A stretch of DNA of 64,000 bases from Stenogyne calaminthoides (lineage: Eukaryota > Streptophyta > Magnoliopsida > Lamiales > Lamiaceae), in contig JBBCBC010000012.1 of the NCBI GenBank assembly GCA_037126765.1, forward strand, positions 1,736,001-1,800,000. Direction: 5' to 3'. Within the stretch, counting starts at the first letter, position 1; each line of letters opens with the position of its first letter. The notes under the pieces were generated by a model that worked only from the letters and a program-made list of their open reading frames with translations, had not been told where the DNA came from and ran no database searches. Below are positions 11,489-21,849 of this stretch, in pieces. Position numbers and translations under genes: made by a program.

Positions 11489-13064
11489 ATCGTTGTTAGC
11501 ACGACCGAGCATACTGAAATGGCTCGAACCAAGAGACCCCAAGAGCTAGCCCGAATCCAAGTCGAGAGAGATGCCCAACGAGCCAACCGAGGGAAGACGA
11601 GCAGACTGAGAAAAGTGAGCCGACCCGCCGAGCCCGGATCGGGCGAGTCGAGCCGGTAGAAAAGAACAAGTCGTCCTGCCGAGCATGGATCGAGCGACCA
11701 GGCTTCCTCACCAAAGAGATCTAAAGGGCTGCCTGTCGATCAAAATTTGGTAGGTCCATCGAGCACTGATATTGCTATGGGGGCGACCTCTTTTGCTGAA
11801 ACGACCAGAATAACTGCTTCGGTGGTCGGCTCGATCACACACATTGCCGAAATGGAGGCAGGCATATCTACTCCACCTCCTGCAGGACCCCGAACCTGGA
11901 CTCCTTCAAGCTCCCAGCTCCATTCTCCCGAGGACAAGTCGTTTATGGGATGGGACCCTGCTCGGGTGAACAGGTATATCTGCTCGCCTGTTGGAGTGTC
12001 TCTTTGCTCCATCCATTTTGGTCGCTAATCATACCTAATCATTTCTACAACTTGTAGGTTGAACAGATTGTCGCCTCTGATGCCAGAATTGAAGGACTAT
12101 TACTGCTCCCCTACAGTTCGCAACATTCCTGGCCTTCCCGAGCAAGTTCAGAAAGCGTGTGAAACTCCCATCCGAGCATGGACTACCGAGCTCGAAGAGG
12201 CAACCAAGGGTCCAACGACTTTAGAAACTATGCGACTAGGCCTAGTGCGTCACGACCAATCTCTTGTCCTTCTTGAGAAAGCTTATGTCGAGTCCGCCCA
12301 ACTTCACACCAAACACTTGAAACTTATCTCGAGTTTCCAAGAAAAAGTGGATGAACTGACCAAAGCCCAAGACGAAACGAAGTTGGCTCAAGAAAAAGTT
12401 CACTCATCCCAAACAGTGGCTCGCTTAGCTCAAGAAGATGCTCGCCTAGCTCAGGAAGATGCTCGCCAGGCAAGAGAGGAGCTACGCCTTGCTCAGGAGG
12501 AGTTACATCGTGCTCGGGAGGAGCTACATTATAACTGGGAAGAGGTGGTCAGCATCAGGAAGGTTCAGGACGAGCTGAACGTTGAGCTCCGAAAGCTCAA
12601 AACAGGCATCGAGGCTGTAGAATGCGAGAAAACTCTGCTCGCTCAACAACTCCTCACCGCTGAAGAGACCAACACTCGTCTGGGTCTTGAAAACTCCAAG
12701 CTGCACACCGAGGAGTATGTTGATTCGATTTCCATTTTTTCTTATATATCTGCATTTGCGGATGCCCTCCGTTCTGTGAGACAAACCATTTCTGCCGATC
12801 AAATCACTCCACTCAAAATCCATCTCGAGAAGTATCTGGCCGACAATCCCCCTGCTCGCAATCTTCCAATTGCCGATTTAAGTGACCTGCGACTTCTCCA
12901 ACCTCCCCGGTGGGATCGAGATTGATGACCCTATCATGGATGAAAGAGATGGTCCGGGTGAGGAAGTTGAGGGTTCTGCCGACCAACCTTACCGAGCCGA
13001 GCACGAGTTTGATCAGGTGCAGGGCGAGCAGAGTGGTCCACCTGGTGGCGACGGAGTGTACTAG
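11489..13064 (+). pseudogene. Antisense gene of Tat element, 3' part: basic linker and coiled-coil (exons 3b-4)
   Basis: Joined to 2244, the frame continues without shift. Exon 3b is 11489-11973, intron 11974-12057 (GTATAT...TAG), exon 4 from 12058. Exon 3b encodes a Lys/Arg-rich linker with an in-frame TAG at 11657. Exon 4 encodes a long coiled coil with repeated units such as ARLAQEDARLAQEDARQARE (around 12420-12480), then a short globular tail ending at the stop 12923-12925. A second frame (12882-13064) supplies a better-looking acidic tail ending GDGVY, which suggests a late frameshift. Plant proteins of this family usually have an N-terminal PF04195 domain and a C-terminal coiled coil, so the layout fits. 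About 822 codons in the undisrupted model. Confidence 0.7.
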
Positions 13065-15009
13065 CCAGCGAGCCCACTATCAATGATGGTGCTAAGGGAG
13101 ACGATCCCGAAGAAACCGAGTAGACGAGGCAAGATGTGCTCGACCCATCTCTTCCGCCAACCCCAAACAATGAATTTTTTCCTTAGCTTTTCTTCTGTGT
13201 AATTTTTGTCTTCTTCTTCTGAACAACTTACTGTTTTTGTTGCACTTGCTACCTGAACAATTTCTTTCATGTTTGACTATGAACGACTGGTTTTGCCATT
13301 TTATGGATTTTGTTTGCTTGGTTCTCTAATTTATGCCCTTTGTCTTTTGCTGATGTTCGAACATGGTAAATGCCTAAGTTATTTCCTGACTTTTATGGTT
13401 TTTTGATTGTCTTATTTTGATGTAATCAGATTGGTCATCTAATTTAGCTGCGACCAGATTGGTTAACTTATGTGTAACCCTTTTTTTCTTTCGTGATCGT
13501 CTTATGTTAGCTGCGATCACTATTTTGCTCGGGCCATCTTATTTAGCCGCGACCCCGTACCCATTGCTCGCTTTGTTGCGGGCATCCGTAAGTACGATTT
13601 GTTTCATCAGGCAAACATTAGGTTCTACTCGTTCGTCTTTGTTCGGGCCGTTCGGCTTAGGTGCGACCATTCATAGGCTTTAACTAGAAAAATTTAACAA
13701 ACAAAAACGCTTTGCAACATGTTGCTATACTATTACAACTTTTTACATTTGGAAAAGACTATCTCAATTACACATAGCTATAAATGTCAGACTATTGTTT
13801 TGTTCGATGCAAAACCTTGTCTTGAGTTGGGGCGAACATGAGCTGCTGACATCTCGTCCGAGCTCGTTGTGTAGAGACGCTCAGGAGAAGTCCATCTCTT
13901 CATCTCGCTATTAGGGTGAACATGAGCTGCCGACATCTCGTCCTAGCTACTGATGTTGACAAGTTTGAGGCGGGTCAGCTCCTTGTCTCCCTATCTTCAA
14001 ATAATCATGCTCAGGAGCAGCAGCAGCATCAGGGCTTGCCCCTCCTGGACAAGTTGTGATTATGCGAGCTGTTGTTGACATGAGCATATGGCGAGCAGGA
14101 TCCTGGTGTGGGCATATGCCTCTGCTCGCACCGTTCTATCCTCTTCTGCGCATCTGATTACTTGTCTGGGCCGTACGTGGATGCATGAGCATCAGCATCC
14201 GCACATCGCCTCGTCTTGCCGACATCCCACCCCCCCCGGAGGAGATTTTAGGGATCTGAAGGGACTTGGATTTACTAATTGCATAAGCAAAGAAAGAATG
14301 TGATGTGGCAACCATAACTTTGTCGAGCTATTTGTGCTCGACATGAGCACCTGCGCGCATTTCATGAGTACGCCAAAATTAAAAGAATATTTCTCCCGAT
14401 TTGATTGGCTTTTTCCAAATCGAGACCAAAAATACTTCGGCTTCATGCGGTTGATCGCGAGGTTTCCAAATCGTCAAGAAAGAGCAAACGCCAAAGATCC
14501 GATCGAGTCGTGGGAACCATCGACTTCGATGTTGTGAGTTACGTCCGGAGGCATAACAAACCAGCCAACTTCATCGAAAGTTGTTTCCCTAAACATATCA
14601 TAGAAAATTTTTCTTTCTAATTTTTCTCTCTTTCAATGTGTTTTTCTGGCTCTCGACAGACCTATTTATACAAACATACCTAGCATGCGCTGGCATAGCA
14701 AGTTGGTGTTGGCCCCATCAACTTACAACCTCCAGTTGACACCTGTTCCGGCTATTGCCACTTCTAATTAAGAAAATGACACGTACCCCACTTGGTTGCC
14801 ACTTATTTTTACCATGAACTGACAAGTAATCTCTACCTAGATAAAGATAAAGATGAAAAACATTTTGTCAATAAGATTCAGCTCTCCATGTCCGGTGCCT
14901 CTTGTTCGGCTTTTCTTGATAGTTGTGCTCATCCCAAGCGAGCATTAGTTGATTGGCCTCTTAGATTATCTTTGATCGCAGACGAACACAAGCTCACACT
15001 CTAGCTTCT
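13065..15009. other. Non-coding spacer between antisense gene and pol
   Basis: No supported gene. It holds a direct repeat (13851-13887 and 13914-13945, sharing GAACATGAGCTGC and GACATCTCGTC), an eight-C run at 14231-14240, and a minus-strand TATAAATAG at about 14661-14669. That last motif resembles the LTR TATA box and its surroundings. The stretch 14590-14830 is built like an LTR promoter region, but I could not align it securely. The two convergent genes (pol and the antisense gene) both end towards this spacer. Confidence 0.5.
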
Positions 15010-15616
15010 TACTAATAATATTTTTTCAAATTCGATGCGTTCCACGAATAGGACAATGGAGCTCCATTCAAATCTTCCAAATCATATGCCCCATTCGATA
15101 AATGCTCTGACACCCGAAATGGCCATTCCCATGTTCGGCCGAATACACCACCTGATACCCCCGTTGCTCGCCTTAAAACAAGCTCGCCAATTTTAAACCT
15201 GCGAGTACGAACCTTGGAATTTTAAAATTTCTCCGACCTTTGCTTGTATATAGCATTCTTGAAATCGGCCTCTAAACGCCTTTCCTCCAGTAGATCCATA
15301 CTTAAAGCAAGTGCCTGATCGTTGGTGTGTTCGTCGAAGCACATAGACCGATGGCTCAGAATTTCCACCTCTGCTGGGATAACAGCCTCCGTGTCGAATG
15401 CCATGGCAAATGGGGTTTCTACCGTTAATGTTCTGAAGGTAGTATGATATGCCCATAAGATTTTTGGCAGCTCTTCAGCCCATCCCCCCCCGAATTATCA
15501 AGTTTAGCCTTGAGGGTATGCTTGATGATTTTATTAACAGCTTCGACTTGTCCGTTTGACTGGGGATAATATGGGGTAGAATAATGTTTATTTATTCCCC
15601 AACGAGCACAATTCTG
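15010..15616 (-). pseudogene. Tat-type integrase, C-terminal part, broken
   Basis: Continues the integrase past the frame break at 15617. Minus-strand pieces include YYPQSNGQVEAVNK, which carries the catalytic Glu, then AMAFDTEAVIPAEVE (15404-15360) and a chromatin-proximal tail ending near 15020. A C8 run at 15484-15491 coincides with one frame break. The pieces occupy more than one frame. Confidence 0.75.
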
Positions 15617-16771
15617 TCAAAACTCACTTCCATCGAACTGTTTTCCATTATCCGTTACTAATGACTGAGGAAGCCCAAACCAAAAAATGATATTTTTCCA
15701 AACAAAATTCCACATTCTTTGCTCGGTGGCCTTTACGATGGCTTCAGCTTCTGCCCATTTGGTGTAATAATCAACAACGACCACAACGAACTTCACCCCG
15801 AGTGTGTGCTCAGAAAATGGGCCAATCAAGTCGATCCCCCACTTAGCAAATGGCCACGGGCTGTATACCGACACTAGTTCTTCTGGGGGGCTATGAATAA
15901 GTGAAGCATATATCTGACACTTATGACACGAGCGAGCATAAGAGAGTGAATCCTTTTTTAGTGTGGGCCAATAATACCCTTGCCTAATGATTTTGTACGC
16001 CAAAACCTGTCCTCCGGTATGATTCCCACATACCCCCGCATGAATTTGCTCCAAAATTACATGACCTTCTCCGGGAGTAAGACATTTCAATAATGGAAGA
16101 GAAAAACTTCGTTTATACAAGCATCCATTCAAAATAGTATATCGAGCAGCTTGTAATCTAAGGCGAGTAGCTTGCACTTTACTTTCAGGGAGAATACCAT
16201 CCCGAAGATAGTTTAAAATTGGGGTCATCCAAGTTTCTTGTGCTTCTGATGTCTGGGCGACCACATCTCTTGGAATTGATGACGAACATGTTGTGATGAC
16301 CACAACGTCCGTCATGCTCGTCACTCCCTCTGCTGTTGCCAATCGAGCCAAAGCATCAGCAAATGAGTTGTCCAATCGAGGTAATTGCTCGATATAGACT
16401 TGTTGGAACTGTTCAAGAAGTTTCTTTGCTAGCTGTTGGTACTGTATCATCTGCTCGCCCCGGGCTTCGTACTCGCCCAGTACTTGGTATACAATTATCT
16501 GAGTTTCGCTGTATATCATCAATTTTTGGATTCCCATTGTCATAACCATTTGTAAACCAGCGATCAAAGCTTCGTATTCTGCTTCATTGTTGGTGGCTGG
16601 GAAATCGAAATGAATGGTTGTCGTAAAAGTTTGCCGGGTTGGGCTGATGAGCACCACGCCCGCTCCCTCTCTCCAACTTGTAGACGAACCATCCACGTAC
16701 ATATGCCATGGTTGACTGATACCTTTCTCAGGCAACTGTGGATATGTCAACTCAACCATGAAATCAGCCAT
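15617..16771 (-). pseudogene. Tat-type archaeal RNase H and integrase (384-codon open segment)
   Basis: Residues 1 to about 150 form the extra RNase H, with the DGSS motif (first Asp), NNEAEYEALIAGL (Glu) and DNSFADALARL (Asp). The rest is integrase, with an HHCC zinc finger (HAGVCGNH...CHKCQIY) and catalytic Asp in KWGIDLIGPF and LVTDNGKQF. The third acidic residue lies beyond the stop at 15617. An RNase H of this type before integrase is a hallmark of Tat-lineage elements. Confidence 0.88.
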
Positions 16772-17198
16772 TGCCTGACCCTTAGTTGTTGTACGCGGGG
16801 CGAACGTAATACCGAATTATCCTAACTCCACTGCCCATTTGAGTAATCAGCCCGATGTATCTGGTCGGTGAAGAACTTGTCGTAATGGGAAAGTAGTTAG
16901 CATTTCGACGGAATGGTCGATAAAATATGGTCACAACTTGTGAACACTCATAACGAGCGCATATGCCAATTTCTCCAATGGGGGGTACCGGAGTTCGGCC
17001 TCCTTGAGTACTTGGCTTACATAATAAACAGGTAAATGCGTTGCTCCCTCCGCTCGAACGAGCACAACACTGATTGCATGTTCTGAAGCAGCTAGGTATA
17101 TGTAAAGTTGCTCGCCTGGAACCGGCTTGGACAACGTTTGAGTATTTGCCAAATAGTGTTTTAATGACTCGAACGCACTTTGGCACTGTCCTGTCCAC
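16772..17198 (-). pseudogene. Tat-type first RNase H domain, degenerate
   Basis: The frame 17152-16931 reads YIYLAASEHAISVVLVRAEG and PVYYVSQVLKEAELRYPPLEK, the classic first RNase H following Ty3/gypsy RT. A catalytic Asp normally near this start appears lost (LAASEH). The stretch 16930-16772 up to the second RNase H contains stops. Confidence 0.8.
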
Positions 17199-18234
17199 CG
17201 AAATCTCCCTTTTTTAATGCATCGAAGAAAGACTTACATTTATCTCCGGTTCGAGAGATAAACCGATTCACGGAAGCTAGACGTCCAGTTAGCTTTTGAA
17301 CTTCTTTTACATTTCTAGGTGCTTGCATGTCGAGCATAGCTTGAATCTTTGATGGGTTCGCCTCGATCCCTTGTTGGCTGACCATATGTCCGAGAAATTT
17401 TCCCGAATGGACCCCTAAACTGCATTTCTTCGGGTTTAACTTCATATTATATGCGCGGAGGATATCAAACGTTTGTGCTAGATGTGTGAGATGGTCTTCT
17501 TTGTGCTCGCTTTTGACTACAATGTCATCGATGTATACCTCAACCGACCGCCCTATGTGTTCGTCGAACATCTTGTTCACCAGCCTTTGATGTGTTGCTC
17601 CAACATTTTTCAGCCCAAAAGGCATACGTTTCCAACAATACATATTTTTTCCATTGCAAAACGAAGTACTTTCTTGATCGTCGGGATGCATGGGAATTTG
17701 ATGATACCCAGCAAAAGCGTCCATAAAAGTCATTAGCTCATGTCCCGCAGTACTATCAACCAAGTAATCGATTTGTGGTACAAGAAAGTTATCTTTGGGA
17801 CACGCCTTATTTAGATCAGTAAAATCGATGCATAACCTCCAGGTTCCATTCGACTTTTGGACGAGTACAGGATTTGCTAGCCATCTCGGGCATTTTACCT
17901 CCCGGATGAGCTTGTTGTCGAGCCGCTTTCGAACCTCGGTATCCAGAGCTGCGTACTTCTCCGGACCAAATTTTCTTCATTTCTGAATTATTGGGACTTG
18001 TGTTGGGTTGATGTTGAGGTGGTGGAACGCATGCTTAGGATCAATGCCGACCATGTCCTCTTGTGACCAAGCGAACACATCCAAATTTATTCGGAGATAC
18101 GAGATTATTTCGGTTCGAAGTGGTTCCGGGAGTTCTGAACCAATGAAAATTTCTAACTCCGGCCTGAGTGGGTCGGCCATGACGGACTCCAGCTGCTCGA
18201 CAGGTGTTGCTCGTCTTCTCTTTTTTGCTTCCAC
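17161..18234 (-). pseudogene. Tat-type reverse transcriptase, two frames
   Basis: Positions 18234-17977 carry the region before the RT (DVFAWSQEDMVGIDPKHAFH). A stop at 17977 precedes KFGPEKYAALDTEV in the same stretch, and the conserved LVQKSNGTWR-type and DFTDLNKACPKD-type strings follow in 17976-17764. From 17763 the frame is open through MTFMDAFAGYHQIPMHP, MPFGLKN and the catalytic YIDDIVVKS, then GHMVSQQGIEANP. A frameshift near 17165 separates it from RNase H. The catalytic residues are present, but the ORF is broken. Confidence 0.88.
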
Positions 18235-18617
18235 CTGGGATCTAAGTTTGATCCCTGATGTTCATCTTCGATCTCCATAGAGTCGAAACCTAAACGAGGT
18301 TCTAAATCCGGTAATTCGCGTTCTGTTTGTCCCTCAGGTAGGTCTATACACATCAGATCTGAAGCTTGTGTAGTCGTCCCAAGTTCCATGCTCGCCTGAT
18401 GAGGCATGCTCGCCTGAGAAGGCGAGCTTGCCCAAGAGGGCGTGCTCGCCTGGGGTGATGTATTTGCCTGATGGCTTGCCTCTCCGACTTCCCTTGATCG
18501 TTCTATCATGCCAATAATAGTTTGCTTTTCTGGCACGCATGATAACAAACAATCTCTAACTTTTTTTCTGATCGCCCTTAACACTGCCCGTTCCTTCAAG
18601 CGTTGGAAATTTGACAC
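18153..18617 (-). pseudogene. Protease-RT linker with QAS/ASxP minirepeats
   Basis: Open segment of 154 codons overlapping the protease end and the RT lead-in. Around residues 48-80 it has short imperfect repeats (QANTSPQAS, PSWASSP, SQASMPHQAS). These correspond to roughly 21-nt DNA repeats at 18385-18480 built on GCTCGCCTG. No catalytic motif was seen. It is probably the variable spacer of the polyprotein. Confidence 0.55.
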
Positions 18618-19104
18618 AATAGTAATAAGTTGAACATGCAGCTTTGAATTCCTGAATAAACGGGCGACCTAGGAACCCGTTATAAGTGGACGGAGCATCG
18701 AGAATTACAAAATCTAGCATTTTAGTTCGTCGAATCTCCGGATTACTAGTCGATTCTAACTCGACTCCTAGCCTGATCATACCATATGACTGGGTTATAG
18801 ATTCCCCAAAACCCATAATGGTGTGATCACAAGGCTCGACATACCCGCTTAAATCACCAACTTGCTTCTCCATCAGTCGTAAAGTGCTGACGAACAAAAT
18901 GTTCGCATATGCCCCGGTGTCCACCAAGAGTCGATGTACCTTCAACCCCAAAAGTCGAGCACTAATGGTTAGAGAATCGTTGTGGGGAGTGATGATATCG
19001 TCGAGATCGTCATCCGAAAACATGATTTGGTGAGATGGTGGTATATTGGCCAACGTGCTCGCCACATTCACCTGATGTACGCTTTGCATGGCGCGTATCT
19101 CCAT
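18556..19104 (-). pseudogene. Tat-type aspartic protease
   Basis: A retropepsin-like domain. The active site LLVDTGAYANILF, the flap-side GFGESITQSYG and the FNGFLGRPFI-type motif (here YNGFLGRPF) appear in the correct order. DTG is intact. The segment ends at a stop at 18556 and overlaps the next frame, so it is a fragment of the polyprotein. Confidence 0.82.
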
Positions 19105-19110
19105 CTTTTT

Positions 19111-19536
19111 TCATCTGTTCGACAACGTCGGGATCTGATTGCATCCACCCACTGGCCAAAAATCCGGGCGGATCATATTGATCTCTTGGCTCTCTCGACC
19201 TCTGTTCGTTGTAGGGGCTTCTTTCTTTGGCAAATCCAGTTTCTTGCGAAACTCCTCTTGATTACTGTCAGATAGCTCATCCGCTTTACGTTTTCCCCTC
19301 TGGTTTCCCGACTTTTCACCTCGAGAATCTCTACTCGCTGGTTTTTTGAGGAATTGAGTAAGGAGGTCTTCTTCATACAGTTTCCACAACTGACGAAGCA
19401 AATCACGACATTCATCGGTATTATGTTCGATATATTCGTGATACGAACAAAACTTAGAAACATTAAGACGACTTTTATCTTTCGTGAATTTTCGGGGCTT
19501 TTCTAACATATCTCGATCTTTAATCTGATCAGACAA
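19111..19536 (-). pseudogene. Tat-type Gag C-terminus with zinc knuckle
   Basis: It carries FCSYHEYIEHNTDECRDL, the variant knuckle typical of plant Ty3/gypsy Gag (C-X2-H...H-X4-C), then a Lys/Arg-rich tail. It precedes the protease by a few codons in another frame. Likely nucleocapsid function. Confidence 0.75.
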
Positions 19537-20200
19537 TCGCCTCTGCTAAACACCTAAAATACTACTACGGAGAGCATCTTACCGCTTCCTTCTTCAAAAG
19601 GTTTAAAAGATCCCGGAGGCTTATAACCCCTTCACTTGTTGCTCTCTTTCAAATGATCACTTTTTTCGTTGCAACCTCCTGTCTCTAAACGTGATTGGGC
19701 GAAAGCGGCTCTTGATAGATATAATTTTGTCACACGTTTTCGGAAGTCAACATATGTGTTCGGCCAATCTTGATGCATGGCTTTCCACATATCCGAATTC
19801 AATGTCAAACTACCCCCACCACGGTGAGGATTTTAACATCTTCTTCGGCAGAGTCCGGCCGCATAAAAGCATTTATCAAACCTCTCTACATATGCTCTAT
19901 CGACTCGCCTTTTAGTTGGGAAAAATGCGCCAATTGTTGTTTTCATTTGGGCGAAGCACACACATCGAAAATGGATTGAACTTCATCCTAACTGTGTGAA
20001 GGAGAGGTGATCGAAGCGTGCGATTTGAAAACCATCTGTGGTGCTCGGTCCCCCAATGTCATGGGAAATGTTCGACATTGAGTGGCATCGATTAAGCGCC
20101 ATCGCTATCATATAGTCGAAAAACTTATCGAGATGGACATGCGGATCCGATTCAAAGATCGAATGAAGGTATGGGTGGCCAATTTTTCGCCACCTTCTCC
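19537..20200 (-). pseudogene. Tat-type Gag core, heavily mutated
   Basis: Minus-strand translation gives CRTFPMTLGDRA near 20060, the signature of the plant retrotransposon Gag family (PF03732), followed by further matches interrupted by several stops. There is no open frame longer than a few dozen codons. It links the Gag N-terminal and C-terminal fragments. Confidence 0.65.
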
Positions 20201-20956
20201 TCAGATATCCACCGCATAATCAGCGGAGCAAGTGGCGAACATGGGATTGTGCCCCGCCGGCGAGCCCTTTTCGTGGGCGCCGATCGGGCTTGCAAACTTT
20301 CTATGGCCTTCGTGATCTCTCGCAAATCTCGCGGAACTTATCGAACGAATCGGAAATTTGGGTTTCATCGCGAGGGCCATGTTGGTCATGCTCACGATGG
20401 GATGATCCGCCCGTGTAAGCGGTCTACCCAATCGATGATGGATGGATAGCTTAGTTGCAGTGGATTTTTCATAAATATGCGGCCTTTCGCGGTGTGATCG
20501 ATCATGAGGTATTGTATGGTGCATCGTGTTCGCCCAATGTTCCTTTGCTGGATCCTGTCGCCTATGATCGCCAATCCTTGTTTTCGCCACCACCCTCAAT
20601 CGTTCAAATGCTGATCGTCTGGACCCTTGCGGTTGGTCGCCTGACAAGTTTTTTGCCTCCTTTTCCTCCCGCTTCTGGGCGGCTTTCTTTTTTACCTGTT
20701 CACTGTCTAAAGTATGTGAGCGTCGATCATCTTCCTCCTTGATTTTCAATTTAGCCAATTCTTTTTCAGCTCTATCTCTCTGTGTTCTTAACAAGAATGT
20801 GATCGCCTTCGTGGTAGCAGTAGGATCGTTGGCTATATCTTCGAGACTAATAGTCTCCACCGCCGGATTTTCTCGAGGTCGCGGTTGAACTTCCTCGTGA
20901 ATATGCAGGCGACTTTGTCCTGATCCTTCTGTCTGAGTATTTCCTGAATGAGGCAT
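20201..20956 (-). pseudogene. Tat-type Gag N-terminus
   Basis: The likely start is the ATG at 20956 (MPHSGNTQTEG). There is an acidic/charged region with coiled-coil potential (RDRAEKELAKLKIKEED), then a basic stretch ending near the conserved Gag core. The frame ends at 20201, where the core begins in another frame. I recognise it by position and general composition, not by a catalytic motif. Confidence 0.6.
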
Positions 20957-21243
20957 TATATTTCTTTTTCCTGCCTGGTTTTTTGGAAAGTGTTTGGATT
21001 GGTTATGGGTGTGCTCGCATTCCCATTCTAAATACCAATTATTTGCAAGTCGACATACGGGAATATGATATGGCGTTTATATGCGATAACTTACAAACAA
21101 AATTACAACGTGTTCAACGTTAAATTAAATGATCAGGAATTGTTGACCCAAATTTAAAATAAATGACTACCTCTGGGGGCATACCAAGCCAGGATTATAT
21201 TATTAATGACTTGGCAGTTTTGGGTCGAGCACAATTTACTATT
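20957..21243 (-). other. Tat-type 5' leader
   Basis: Leader between the 5' LTR and gag, with no coding sequence. A clear tRNA-complementary site does not abut the LTR. The best CCA-ending candidate on the plus strand is GGGGGCATACCA (21173-21184), which is 59 bases away and matches no tRNA end I can name. Confidence 0.45.
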
Positions 21244-21844
21244 TGTTGAATACAATGGTTGTTTGGGAGAGTGGGATCATACTAGGTCCTCTCTAGGAAT
21301 TTTTTGTGAACCTTTTATTCTTTCTTTTTGGGCCTATTTATAACACTTTGGATGAAATTTGGTGGTGTCTGACTAGCTTTCGAGCTAACGATTTTGTACC
21401 ATGCAAGAAATTATGTGGGGCGCCACGTTTTCTTGCTTACCCCCATTGACATCCGTCTTTGTTTAAGAAGATCTTTCTTTGTCAAACTTTTTTAGAGTGA
21501 ATTGACCGGGTGGTTGTCTACGTGCTCGCCATCACGTGATCGTTTCTGACAAATCCTTTTGCTCGCCTCGGAAGTCGTGGGCGCTCTGTTTCCCTCCATT
21601 GTCTATCTTGCTCGCTCACTTGTGCTCGTCTCTATCAACATTGTATGGCTTCAGGATGATTCAGGACGAGCACACCGACTGTTTCTTGTGCTTTCGTTTG
21701 AATGGGCGAAAGACGAAGAATAACGCATGTGGCGACCATGTCCACCGCACAAACCTATTTGGCGGTCAAATAATTTTGACTTTTTAGTATACGTGTCCGT
21801 CTGACGAGTTATACTTAATATGTGGCTCAATACCGAACACAACA
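21244..21844 (-). repeat. 5' LTR of the Tat-type element
   Basis: 601 bp, starting TGTTGAATAC and ending GAACACAACA. It matches 1-621. It contains the minus-strand TATAAATAG box at 21334-21342. The following TAATG (21845-21849) would be one copy of the target duplication; its partner lies left of the window. Confidence 0.88.
21334..21342 (-). promoter_or_regulatory. LTR TATA box (5' LTR)
   Basis: Minus-strand TATAAATAG, conserved with the left LTR. As part of the 5' LTR this would be the active promoter of the retrotransposon. Confidence 0.65.
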
Positions 21845-21849
21845 TAATG

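Larger units (their letters stand above)
1..21844 (-). mobile_element. Tat-type Ty3/gypsy LTR retrotransposon, decayed, with nested copia element
   Basis: Two long direct repeats (1-621 and 21244-21844) bound a region that reads gag, protease, RT, RNase H, a second RNase H and integrase on the minus strand. That order, with integrase last, defines Ty3/gypsy. The second, archaeal-type RNase H (DGSS, NNEAEYEAL and DALARL motifs) before integrase, and an antisense ORF between pol and the 3' LTR, are known features of the Tat lineage. The repeats start TGTTG and end CAACA. The left LTR lacks about 9 bases because the window begins inside it. Frameshifts and stops break every coding domain, so the copy is dead. 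A Ty1/copia element occupies 2245-11483. I could not identify the primer binding site with confidence. Confidence 0.9.

Noticed and set aside
21172..21184. Primer binding site of the gypsy element at GGGGGCATACCA
   Set aside because: It is about 59 bases from the LTR border and matches no tRNA 3' end I can name, so it is not called.
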